From the NCBI GenBank assembly GCA_045578305.1, contig JAZNKA010000027.1, positions 1 through 40,814 of the forward strand: a stretch of DNA of 40,814 nucleotides. Reading direction: 5' to 3'. Of this stretch, positions 24,504-31,989 are shown piece by piece. Every line of letters starts with the position of its first letter. Position 1 is the stretch's first letter. This DNA comes from SIG440 sp045578305. Lineage in GTDB: Bacteria > Bacillota > Clostridia > Monoglobales > Monoglobaceae. The notes beneath the pieces are model-generated. The model was not told where the DNA came from, made no database searches, and saw only the letters and a list, made by a program, of their open reading frames with translations. The translations under genes and the position numbers were made by a program.

Positions 24504-25199
24504 CTACTCTCCCAAAAGTTTAAGATAATATGCTTTTTTCAATGCTTTTTCATTTTCATAAGCATTTTTAATGGTTTTTATAATAGACGTATCCGCTTTA
24601 AACTTTTTAAGTTCTTTTTCAAGGTCTGCGAGCAACTTGCCGACTTCACCATCACATTGTTTCAAGAGCGAGGTCGCAGTTCCCATATATTTGGCAACAA
24701 GATTCTTTTTGCCTATCAAATTCTTTTTTTCTTTTGGAAGCTCACTATATTCTTTTCGTACTTTTGCCTCAATCTGACCAAGTTTTCCAAGATAAAAAGC
24801 TTTCATACTGTAAAGCTCTATCACCTTGTCACCAATCAATTCGTCAAGCTCTGAAACTTTGTTCTCATTATCTTTTTGAGGGGTCGTCTTATCTTTTTGA
24901 TTTTCGTTGTATTTCTTCTCCAAAATTTTTACGGCATCATCAGCCGAAATTTCACCCTTAATTATCAGCCGCTCTTCTTCTGCAGTAAAATCACTTACCA
25001 GATTGGCATCAAACTTTTCTTTAATTTCGGATTCAAGCTTTTCTTTACCGGTATCAAGCTCAGCAGCAATCTCAATTTCTGTTTTTGTAATTGTTGTCAA
25101 AATCGCATTTATATTATTCCACTGCCAAACAACCAATCCCGCTGTAAGCACACTCAAAACCGCAATAGCAATCAAAAGAATTTTAACCCATTTTCTCAT
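24504..25199 (-). CDS. Membrane-anchored coiled-coil protein, unknown
   Basis: The 231-residue protein has one N-terminal membrane helix (about residues 5-26), with Arg/Lys before it, followed by a long charged helical region (Glu/Lys-rich, about 40-225), so it is likely an extracytoplasmic coiled coil. EEERLIIKGEISADDAVKILEKKY resembles a short helix-turn repeat, but I recognise no family. It starts 44 bases after the kinase gene and ends 6 bases before the SLH gene, so it is part of the envelope operon. AAGGATG precedes the ATG. Confidence 0.75.
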   Translation of the reverse strand: MRKWVKILLIAIAVLSVLTAGLVVWQWNNINAILTTITKTEIEIAAELDTGKEKLESEIKEKFDANLVSDFTAEEERLIIKGEISADDAVKILEKKYNENQKDKTTPQKDNENKVSELDELIGDKVIELYSMKAFYLGKLGQIEAKVRKEYSELPKEKKNLIGKKNLVAKYMGTATSLLKQCDGEVGKLLADLEKELKKFKADTSIIKTIKNAYENEKALKKAYYLKLLGE

Positions 25200-25243
25200 A
25201 GTTTATCATCCTTCAAAAGAAATTTTTATTGCCCGCAAATTTT

Positions 25244-25990
25244 CTATTCTTCACTTTCTCCGTAACTTATATAGCTTCCTGAACTCTTTTTTCTAAAATT
25301 TTTATACTTATTTTTTGTGATATTTTTATACTTTTTATTGTCTTCAAAAAGAACACCATTGAGCACAAAGCCCAACACCTTTGCATTTGCAAAATTAAGC
25401 TGATTCAAAGCATATCTCATAGCTTCTTTATCTGTGGAATTTTGCAAAGCTATCATTATAATACCATTTACGTATTTAGAAAGAACAACCGTATCAATGA
25501 CTAAATTGATCGGGGGGGTGTCAATGAAAATATAATCAAAGTCTTTCTCAAGTTCTTCAAGCAAATTTTGCATTTTTTCTGAGCCAAGTAATTCAACCGG
25601 ATTAGGAGGAATATTTCCCGCCACAATATAGCTGAGATTTTTAAATTTTGATTTTTGAACAATTTCAGATATATCAGAAAGCCCAACCAAAAAATTGCTT
25701 AATCCCGGCGAAGTGCTTACATTAAGAAGTTTGGCAATATTGGGTCTTCGTAAATCAGCATCTATAATCAAAACTCTTGCATCCATCTCGGCAAATGTAA
25801 TCGCCATATTCAAACAGTTTGTGCTCTTTCCTTCGGATTCAAGAGAACTTGTAACTATTAACTTTTTGCAACCGGTTGTCGGAAGAGAAAAAATCAAGTT
25901 TGTTCTCAACGCCTTGTAAGCTTCACGCACATAAAACGGACTGTCATCATTAAGGACACGCTGACGAATTTGTTCGAAATCCTGTCCCAA
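25244..25990 (-). CDS. cpsD: Bacterial tyrosine kinase, CpsD/CapB/YwqD type
   Basis: The 248-residue cytoplasmic BY-kinase has Walker A SSLESEGKST, Walker A' VLIIDADLRRP and Walker B YIFIDTPP. Its C-terminal tail contains a Tyr cluster (KKYKNI, NKYKNF, GSYISYGE) for autophosphorylation. It works with the Wzz-type adaptor encoded just upstream to control polysaccharide length and export. The start is taken as TTG 25990, because AAGGAG lies 10 bases upstream and the upstream gene stops at 25995. A longer frame to 26059 would overlap that gene by 65 bases and adds a low-complexity extension. Confidence 0.9.
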   Translation of the reverse strand: MGQDFEQIRQRVLNDDSPFYVREAYKALRTNLIFSLPTTGCKKLIVTSSLESEGKSTNCLNMAITFAEMDARVLIIDADLRRPNIAKLLNVSTSPGLSNFLVGLSDISEIVQKSKFKNLSYIVAGNIPPNPVELLGSEKMQNLLEELEKDFDYIFIDTPPINLVIDTVVLSKYVNGIIMIALQNSTDKEAMRYALNQLNFANAKVLGFVLNGVLFEDNKKYKNITKNKYKNFRKKSSGSYISYGESEE

Positions 25991-25994
25991 TATA

Positions 25995-26825
25995 TTATTT
26001 CTCCTTTTTCTTTGTCTCAGCCTTTGAAACAAATTCACTTGTGTCAGATTTCTCTGCATAGCTTATCGCCTCCCTATTTCCCGTTTTGTAAGATACCCTT
26101 GCCGAACGATACGCGTATGCACCACGCCTGTTTTGTGCTTCGGATATATCAGGAATGACTCCCAGGTTTGGAAGATTAAACCAAATTTCCAAATCATCTT
26201 CGGTCTTTATTCTCATATCAAATATTTCTCGAATAACAACAATAATACAACCAAGCAAAAGGCCTATCATTAATCCCAAAATCATATTCTGAGGAACATT
26301 GGGCGAAACCCTTTTGCCCTCAAGAGCATAGTCAAGTACTTTGACCGAACTTGCCTCAATAAAATTTTGAATTACTTCTGGCGAAACATCCGCAATTGTA
26401 TTGGCAATTATGTGCGACCGTAAGGGATCTGTATCTCTTACAATTACTTCAAAAATCTCTGTCCCATCAACAGACCTTGCGCTGACTGCCGATCTGAGTA
26501 TTTCTGAATCATAACTGTAAATTCCTTGTTCAACAAGTTTGGTGTTTACTTCGTTTAAAAAAGTGTCACTTTTGATAATTACTATATAGGTATCAACAAG
26601 CATCTGTGCTGTTTGAATATCACTGCCCAAAGTCTTGTCCATGCTTGAACCAACTTCATTTTTAACGTACATAGTCACCGAAGACTCATACTCCGGAACT
26701 ACCATTATTTTGCTGTACAAAAACGAAAGCACTCCCATAAACATAGTAATTGCCACTATCAGACTTATGTGCTTCCATATCATTTCTGCCAGTCTTTTAA
26801 AGCTTATATCTTCAAATTGCTCCAT
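25995..26825 (-). CDS. Chain-length determinant / BY-kinase adaptor (Wzz family, YveK/CapA type)
   Basis: The 276-residue protein has two membrane helices (about 20-42 and 175-197) around an extracytoplasmic domain with YESSVTMYVKNE and VLDYALEGKRVSPNVPQN, the Pro-rich segment before the second helix of Wzz proteins. The cytoplasmic C-terminus activates the kinase encoded directly after it. GTG 26834 is also in frame, but ATG 26825 with GGTG upstream is preferred. No glycosyltransferases are nearby, so the polymer genes must be elsewhere. Confidence 0.88.
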   Translation of the reverse strand: MEQFEDISFKRLAEMIWKHISLIVAITMFMGVLSFLYSKIMVVPEYESSVTMYVKNEVGSSMDKTLGSDIQTAQMLVDTYIVIIKSDTFLNEVNTKLVEQGIYSYDSEILRSAVSARSVDGTEIFEVIVRDTDPLRSHIIANTIADVSPEVIQNFIEASSVKVLDYALEGKRVSPNVPQNMILGLMIGLLLGCIIVVIREIFDMRIKTEDDLEIWFNLPNLGVIPDISEAQNRRGAYAYRSARVSYKTGNREAISYAEKSDTSEFVSKAETKKKEK

Positions 26826-26877
26826 ATATATCACCGCTCTCTTAGTCTATTTGTAATTGTGAATAAAATCTGTATCT

Positions 26878-27414
26878 TTAGCTTTTATATTTGCAAATAT
26901 CCGAACTTTTTGAACCGGATATTTTTATCAAATATGCAACTGCTGCAAAAACCATCACCAGAATCAACGAAACAAGCATACTCATTTTGAGCATATGGTC
27001 AATTTCAGGAAAAATTATCAGCGCAAAAATTATTGTATAGAAAAACACCGTTGTTGCCTTCCCGTACCAATTTGAATGTACGACAATCTTTTTTATGTAA
27101 AGAATAAGTCCAACGATTATCATCGTAACTTCTTTAGCTGCAACACAACATATCACCCAAAAAGGGACTATCCCCCGAACAGACATGCAAACTACCGCCG
27201 TAATTTGCATAAGTTTGTCAACAAGCGGGTCATAAACACTTCCTACGTCCGTAATCATATTAAATTTTCGGGCAATCCAACCGTCAACAACATCTGTAAT
27301 CCCTGAGAAAAGGAACAGCCCTGCCGAAACTAAAAAATTGTTCGTATAAAGCATAAAATATGCAAAAATCGGTATTACAACCAACCTGACCGTAGTTAAA
27401 ATATTTGGTATCAT
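26878..27414 (-). CDS. pgsA: CDP-diacylglycerol-glycerol-3-phosphate 3-phosphatidyltransferase
   Basis: The 178-residue membrane enzyme makes phosphatidylglycerophosphate. The CDP-alcohol phosphotransferase motif D-x2-DG-x2-AR-x8-G-x3-D-x3-D is complete: DVVDGWIAR, then G, D and D in VGSVYDPLVDK. About five hydrophobic helices are seen. ATG 27414 has GGAGG at 8 bases; a longer frame to 27474 would overlap mtrB and is rejected. It lies 37 bases after mtrB in the same operon. Confidence 0.94.
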   Translation of the reverse strand: MIPNILTTVRLVVIPIFAYFMLYTNNFLVSAGLFLFSGITDVVDGWIARKFNMITDVGSVYDPLVDKLMQITAVVCMSVRGIVPFWVICCVAAKEVTMIIVGLILYIKKIVVHSNWYGKATTVFFYTIIFALIIFPEIDHMLKMSMLVSLILVMVFAAVAYLIKISGSKSSDICKYKS

Positions 27415-27451
27415 TAAAAATTCCTCCAATGCTTGCTTTACAAAACGATAT

Positions 27452-27691
27452 CTATTCCCCGCTTTGAATAACACCCATCTTGGTATAAATTTTTGATTTT
27501 CCGTTTATTTTTATTGCTGATGTGTTTTCGGTAAACTGAGCAATATATACTTCACCTTTATCCAACTTTTCGGTATGATGAAATTTTGTATCTCTGCCTC
27601 GGGTTATACCAATAATATTTACTCCGTTTTCTTCAGCAACAACTGCCACATATTCGCCCGACATCACATCATTTTTTGAATTTTCGTTCAT
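27452..27691 (-). CDS. mtrB: trp RNA-binding attenuation protein homologue (TRAP) with altered RNA-contact residue
   Basis: The 79-residue protein aligns without gaps over most of its length with Bacillus MtrB (75 residues): GVNIIGITRGRDTKFHHTEK, LDKGEVYIAQFTENTSAIK. The tryptophan-pocket residues equivalent to Thr25, Thr30, Gln47, Thr49 and Thr52 are kept, so an 11-mer ring binding Trp is expected. Of the RNA-contact triad Lys37, Lys56 and Arg58, both Lys are kept but Arg58 is Asn (AIKINGK, codon 27503-27505). RNA specificity may therefore differ. ATG 27691 follows GGGATG; a more upstream ATG (27715) has no ribosome site. It heads the pgsA-envelope operon. No trp genes or (G/U)AG repeat array were seen in the window. 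Confidence 0.9.
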   Translation of the reverse strand: MNENSKNDVMSGEYVAVVAEENGVNIIGITRGRDTKFHHTEKLDKGEVYIAQFTENTSAIKINGKSKIYTKMGVIQSGE

Positions 27692-27785
27692 TGTTTCATC
27701 CCAAAACCTTTCCATCGTATTTTCAAAAGCCTGTGTATTGCTTGTTAGTAATTCCGCAGCTTTAAAAGAAAACCCATGTCAAATA

Positions 27786-27814
27786 ATTATACTATATATT
27801 AAGAAAAAAATCAA
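27786..27814 (-). promoter_or_regulatory. SigA promoter of the mtrB-pgsA-envelope operon
   Basis: TTGATT (27809-27814), 17 bases, then TATAAT (27786-27791), ending in ATATATAGTATAAT, the same 14 bases seen at the putP promoter. The leader to ATG 27691 is about 85 bases. Confidence 0.7.
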
Positions 27815-27863
27815 TAGAAATAATGATTTTTTATTATGTTTTGTCGCTTTTTAGAGCAATAAA

Positions 27864-27904
27864 AAATAACCGCTGATTTTGACTTTATCAACGGTTATTT
27901 TGAC
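27864..27904 (-). terminator. Terminator after the fucosidase gene
   Basis: AAATAACCG and CGGTTATTT pair as the core of a longer stem directly after the stop of the fucosidase gene, with A/T runs on both sides. Confidence 0.75.
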
Positions 27905-27907
27905 TGA

Positions 27908-29221
27908 TTATTTAAGGAATACTTCTATTACGGGATCAATCACATCCGGTTTAATTGCAGGAAGTGAAAAGAACACCCCATGGTCGTTCTTTGTTGCACC
28001 CTCGCTGAAGCTTTCAACGCTTTTCTCTGAAAAAACAACTTCGCTGCCATCATGGAGAAATTGTGCATACTCAATCTTTCCCGCAAGATTATCCATTTCA
28101 AGGAAAGCAAAAGGATATTCGGTAAGATGAATATAGAGTCGTTTTCCGTCCATACTTTGAGTAAGTCTTGTTCCTCTTGGAGCAGTAAATTCGGGCTCTG
28201 CCATCGTGCAACCATATATCGAACGCGAATTGTATTTCATCCAATCTTCATATACCTTAAGTGCATCCTTTGCCCTTTGATCAAATACACCCCTTGCTGT
28301 CGGTCCAACATTCATAAGCAAGTTTCCGCCAATTGAAACTGTGTTGACAAGCATATCAATAAGCATTTTGGGAGACTTCCATGTGCACTCATCACGAAAA
28401 TATCCCCACGAGCCCGAAAATGTCTGGCAAGCTTCCCAAACAAGATATTCGCCGGTTTCTTTGTCAGTCGGCCATCTGAGCAACTGATATTGTTCCGGAG
28501 TTGCTATATCCTGCTCTATTCCTGCACGATTGTCAATCATTATATGTGGTTGGAGTGCCCTTGCGGTTGCAATAAGCTTTTCAGTCTCCCACTCATCCTT
28601 ATCTTTTCCCTTCATCCATTCCGGATAATTGGGGTGTACTTCTGGATACGAATAATCAAACCACAAAACATCTATTTTCCCATAATTTGAAAGAAGTTCC
28701 GTCACCTGATTTCTCATGTATTCGGCATACACTTTCATATCACGTCCACGATTTAGTTCTTCCCTGTTTTCGTCATCGCGTCTTGGATGCAGCCAATCAA
28801 TCGGAAATTGTGGATGATGCCAGTCAATAAGAGAATAATAAATTCCCACCTTGATTCCCTCTGCTCGAAATGCATCGGCATACTCTTTCACAAGATCACG
28901 ACCAAATGGAGTATTTGTAATTTTGTAATCCGTATATTTTGAATCAAAAAGGCAAAATCCTTCGTGATGCTTTGCTGTCAAAACTGCATACTTCATACCG
29001 GCTTTTTTTGCCGTTTTTGCCCATTCTTTTGCATCAAAAAGGTCAGGGTTGAAATTTTTGAAGTAAACGTCATACTGTTCTTCTGTCATTTTTTCTCTCA
29101 ATTTAATCCATTCGTGTCGTGCTGGCATAGCATAAAGTCCAAAATGGATAAACATGCCAAATCTGTCCTGTATAAACCAGGATGTATCTCCGGGAGTCTT
29201 TTTTATTTTATAACTTGACAT
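27908..29221 (-). CDS. Alpha-L-fucosidase, GH29, cytoplasmic
   Basis: The 437-residue protein hydrolyses alpha-L-fucosyl linkages. GH29 blocks are DRFGMFIHFGLYAMPARHEW, YAVLTAKHHEGFCLFDSKYTDY, and IDVLWFDYSYP with the nucleophile Asp; GGNLLMNVGPTARG follows. No signal peptide is present, so it acts on imported fucosides inside the cell. ATG 29221 with AAAGG 10 bases upstream is preferred to ATG 29230, which abuts that site. The divergent AraC regulator is the likely controller. Fucosylated host glycans as substrate fit a gut habitat. Confidence 0.94.
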   Translation of the reverse strand: MSSYKIKKTPGDTSWFIQDRFGMFIHFGLYAMPARHEWIKLREKMTEEQYDVYFKNFNPDLFDAKEWAKTAKKAGMKYAVLTAKHHEGFCLFDSKYTDYKITNTPFGRDLVKEYADAFRAEGIKVGIYYSLIDWHHPQFPIDWLHPRRDDENREELNRGRDMKVYAEYMRNQVTELLSNYGKIDVLWFDYSYPEVHPNYPEWMKGKDKDEWETEKLIATARALQPHIMIDNRAGIEQDIATPEQYQLLRWPTDKETGEYLVWEACQTFSGSWGYFRDECTWKSPKMLIDMLVNTVSIGGNLLMNVGPTARGVFDQRAKDALKVYEDWMKYNSRSIYGCTMAEPEFTAPRGTRLTQSMDGKRLYIHLTEYPFAFLEMDNLAGKIEYAQFLHDGSEVVFSEKSVESFSEGATKNDHGVFFSLPAIKPDVIDPVIEVFLK

Positions 29222-29315
29222 ATTTTTCATCCTTTCACTTGCTTTTTTTTTAATAATATCATATAATAGGTTCTAACAAAATGAAAAAACTGCCATAATA
29301 TATGGAGATTTTGAT

Positions 29316-30104
29316 ATGATGGATTTAACTTTATCGAATTTATCAAAGCTGAATATGGATATTTTGGTTATTAACGATGTTTCTCTCAATCACTCATGGA
29401 GAGCAACTGATGTGCGCTCATCTTTTACACGCGTTTATATGGTCACTAAAGGCATCGGTTGGCTTAGATTCGACAGCACATCAATAAAAATGACTCCCGG
29501 AAATACATATCTTGTCCCGGCGGGATTTAAGTTTTCTTATGATTGTGAAGATGGATTTTCAAAAGTATATTTTCATATTTCATTGCCTCTTCCCAACGGA
29601 TGCGATATTCTTGATGGTCTAAGTAAGTGTATTGAATTCCCCTTTTCGCACGAGGCTGAGATTATAGCCCGGGATCCCTCTGCCGACACTGTATCAAAAG
29701 TTATACGAATAAAATCATACCTTTATTCTCTTGTTTGCAAATGTATGGAATTTCGTGAAGATCAGGATATTACAAACTACTCGCCATATACTACAAGAAT
29801 AATCTCGTATATTGAAAAAAATCTTTCTGTAAACCTTACCGTAGAAAAAATAGCAGATGCTCTTTTTACATCAGCTTCAAAAATACGCAAAACATTCCGC
29901 GAGGATACGGGTATTTCAATAGGAAAATATATTGACGACCGCATAATGTTTATCGCGGAACTCGAGATACAAAACAAAAAACTGACAATAAACGAAATAA
30001 GTGAAAAGCTCGGTTTTTGTGATCAATTTTATTTCTCAAGATGCTTTTCAAAAAAATACGGTGTTTCTCCAATAAAATATCGAAAAGAACAACTATACAA
30101 ATAA
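29316..30104 (+). CDS. AraC-family transcriptional regulator
   Basis: The 262-residue protein has an N-terminal cupin-like sensor (TPGNTYLVPAGFKFSYD at about 62-78) and two C-terminal AraC helix-turn-helices (TVEKIADALFTSASKIRKTFREDTG and ISEKLGFCDQFYFSRCFSKKYGVSPIKYRK). GGAG lies 10 bases before ATG 29316. It is divergent from the fucosidase across about 95 bases and is probably its sugar-responsive activator. It ends at a strong hairpin shared with the SGNH gene. Confidence 0.92.
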   Translation: MMDLTLSNLSKLNMDILVINDVSLNHSWRATDVRSSFTRVYMVTKGIGWLRFDSTSIKMTPGNTYLVPAGFKFSYDCEDGFSKVYFHISLPLPNGCDILDGLSKCIEFPFSHEAEIIARDPSADTVSKVIRIKSYLYSLVCKCMEFREDQDITNYSPYTTRIISYIEKNLSVNLTVEKIADALFTSASKIRKTFREDTGISIGKYIDDRIMFIAELEIQNKKLTINEISEKLGFCDQFYFSRCFSKKYGVSPIKYRKEQLYK

Positions 30105-30106
30105 TT

Positions 30107-30137
30107 ATTATGGCAGACACAATGTGTCTGCCATAAT
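30107..30137. terminator. Bidirectional hairpin between araC-type and SGNH genes
   Basis: Perfect 15-base arms (ATTATGGCAGACACA and TGTGTCTGCCATAAT) lie between two convergent stop codons. The T tracts are moderate on either strand. Confidence 0.8.
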
Positions 30138-30140
30138 CTT

Positions 30141-30758
30141 TTAAATATATTGTTTCAATACTTTCAATACTTCTTCTGCCAAAAGTTCATAGCCTTCTTT
30201 AAGCAAATGAACACCATCAGGACAAAGAGTGTCGGGGTTTGCCGAAGTTACTGCATAAAGGTCAATCACCGGAAGATTGTACTTCCCGGCAAGTTCGGAT
30301 GCAACATTGTTTCTTGCAATTACTCTTTTTTCTCTTTCTGCATCTGCAATATGAGTTGTCAAAACAATAAACAACGGAGCATCTTTGAACTCTTTAAGCA
30401 AGAATTCTATTTTTTTCTCGTAATGCTCCTTATATTCTGTCTCGTCGTCAAGATGCCAGCCATGAAGTCCATTATTAAAGAGTACAGCCAGTCTTTTGGG
30501 TTGTTGCTTTGCAAAAATGCTTATTGCATTATCAAAATAAGGATTGTCAATACCCTTTGATGTGCCAAATCCATCAAAAAGGAGCTTGTCTTCAGCTTTT
30601 TCTGTTATAATTCTTCTCGACTGGCAGGATATAGAGTCACCTATATACAAAACTCTGTCAGTATCTTCGTCATAAGCACGTTCAAGCCAGGTATTATCCC
30701 ATTCGTAAGTTTCGTAAGTTCTTTTTTCATCACTTTTTTCGTAAGTAAGACTTCCCAT
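30141..30758 (-). CDS. SGNH/GDSL-family hydrolase
   Basis: The 205-residue protein has block I VLYIGDSIS (nucleophile Ser), block III NNGLHGWH and block V DGVHLLKEGYELLAEEVL (catalytic Asp and His). It has no signal peptide, so it is a cytoplasmic esterase or deacetylase, possibly acting on acylated sugars. AAGGGTG precedes ATG 30758. It is 30 bases after the aminoacylase-like gene and is the last gene of the TAXI-TRAP unit. Confidence 0.88.
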   Translation of the reverse strand: MGSLTYEKSDEKRTYETYEWDNTWLERAYDEDTDRVLYIGDSISCQSRRIITEKAEDKLLFDGFGTSKGIDNPYFDNAISIFAKQQPKRLAVLFNNGLHGWHLDDETEYKEHYEKKIEFLLKEFKDAPLFIVLTTHIADAEREKRVIARNNVASELAGKYNLPVIDLYAVTSANPDTLCPDGVHLLKEGYELLAEEVLKVLKQYI

Positions 30759-30787
30759 ACAAGCACACCCTTTTCATAACTACTTTT

Positions 30788-31960
30788 TTATTTTTTTGCC
30801 AAATGTCTGAGAACCTTGCCGGCACGCTCCATAGTATGCTTTCCGTTTTCAATTACCGCTTTGCCGTTGACAAATACAAAATCCATTCCTTCACTGTATT
30901 TGCAAGGTTCAGCAAAGGTTGCATTTATCTTGAGATTATCAAGGTCAAATATATTGATATCAGCAAAATAGCCTTCCTGAAGCATACCCCTCTTTTCAAG
31001 CTTATAATGTTTTGCCGGCATTCCGGTAACCTTATTAACTGCTTTTTCGATGGATATTGCTTTTGCATCTCTTACATAATGGCTGAAGAAATATGTCATC
31101 GACATATAATACTGCACATTTCTGCAAAGAGCAGCAACCGGACCTTCTTCTTCGGTAGTTCTGGCATCTGTCATCCACATATATATCGGGTCTTTTACCA
31201 CGCTGTCAATCATTGTTTGCTCGTGGAATACATTTGCCTGCATATCAACGCCTCTTGCGTCTTTTAACATCTGCATACCCTTTTGCAGATATTCATTGGG
31301 TATTCCGTTGTCATATTTAACATTAAGATGGGAAATTGTTCCTCTCATACCTGTTTTGCGTATAACATTCAAAAATTCCTCTATAGCTTCCAGAATATAT
31401 GTACCCTCATCTCTCATATGCGACGAATAATTTGCATCATATTCCGCCGCAACAAGAGCAAGTCTTTCCACCTCATCAGGCTTACTCATAATTCCCGGGT
31501 CAAATTCAAGACCTGTCGAAAAACCGATAAATCCCGCTTCCATGGCTTCGCGCAAGAAGTCTTCCATAACTTTGAACTGTTCTTCGGTGTATTTTTCGTT
31601 GTTGATTCCTGCAATTACACGAAGGTCATTGTGCCCGCAGAGCCAGGCTGTGTTTATTGATGTACCCATTTTTTCAGCTTTGTCAAGAACTGCCGCCATT
31701 GCACCCTTGGGGATGTCTTTTTCGCCGAACAGATCATACACACACTTTATCCCGTCTGACTGTTTGTCAAAGGGGATGTTTGTTAAATCATGTCTCATCG
31801 AAAAACCGCAGTTCCCGACAATTTCTGTTGTTACACCCTGTCTTACGGCACTCTGAAATTCAGGATTTGCCCACATAGTACAGTCAGAATGTGTGTGCGA
31901 GTCAATAAATCCCGGTGTTACAAGCTTTCCCGAAGCGTCAATTACTATGTCCCTCCACAT
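30788..31960 (-). CDS. N-acyl-D-amino-acid deacylase-like amidohydrolase, N-terminally truncated and internally shortened
   Basis: The open frame of 390 residues begins MWRDIVIDASGKLVTPGFIDSHTHSD, a point about 50-60 residues into normal D-aminoacylases (about 530 residues). The small N-terminal beta domain is therefore missing. Metal-site pieces remain: DSHTHSD, GNCG, ISHLNV and MTDARTTEEEG. Between VDMQANVF and MIDSVV about 90 residues of the barrel normally found there are absent. The C-terminal block GYFADINIFDLDNLKINATF is intact. No ribosome site precedes ATG 31960; a GGAGGG lies inside the frame. It starts 30 bases after the TRAP permease. Either a decayed remnant or a drastically remodelled enzyme. 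Confidence 0.75.
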   Translation of the reverse strand: MWRDIVIDASGKLVTPGFIDSHTHSDCTMWANPEFQSAVRQGVTTEIVGNCGFSMRHDLTNIPFDKQSDGIKCVYDLFGEKDIPKGAMAAVLDKAEKMGTSINTAWLCGHNDLRVIAGINNEKYTEEQFKVMEDFLREAMEAGFIGFSTGLEFDPGIMSKPDEVERLALVAAEYDANYSSHMRDEGTYILEAIEEFLNVIRKTGMRGTISHLNVKYDNGIPNEYLQKGMQMLKDARGVDMQANVFHEQTMIDSVVKDPIYMWMTDARTTEEEGPVAALCRNVQYYMSMTYFFSHYVRDAKAISIEKAVNKVTGMPAKHYKLEKRGMLQEGYFADINIFDLDNLKINATFAEPCKYSEGMDFVFVNGKAVIENGKHTMERAGKVLRHLAKK

Positions 31961-31989
31961 CAGAAAAGAAATTTAGTATATTTCAAAAG

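Noticed and set aside
27692..27790. TRAP binding site in the mtrB leader
   Set aside because: No array of regularly spaced GAG/UAG triplets could be seen in the leader.
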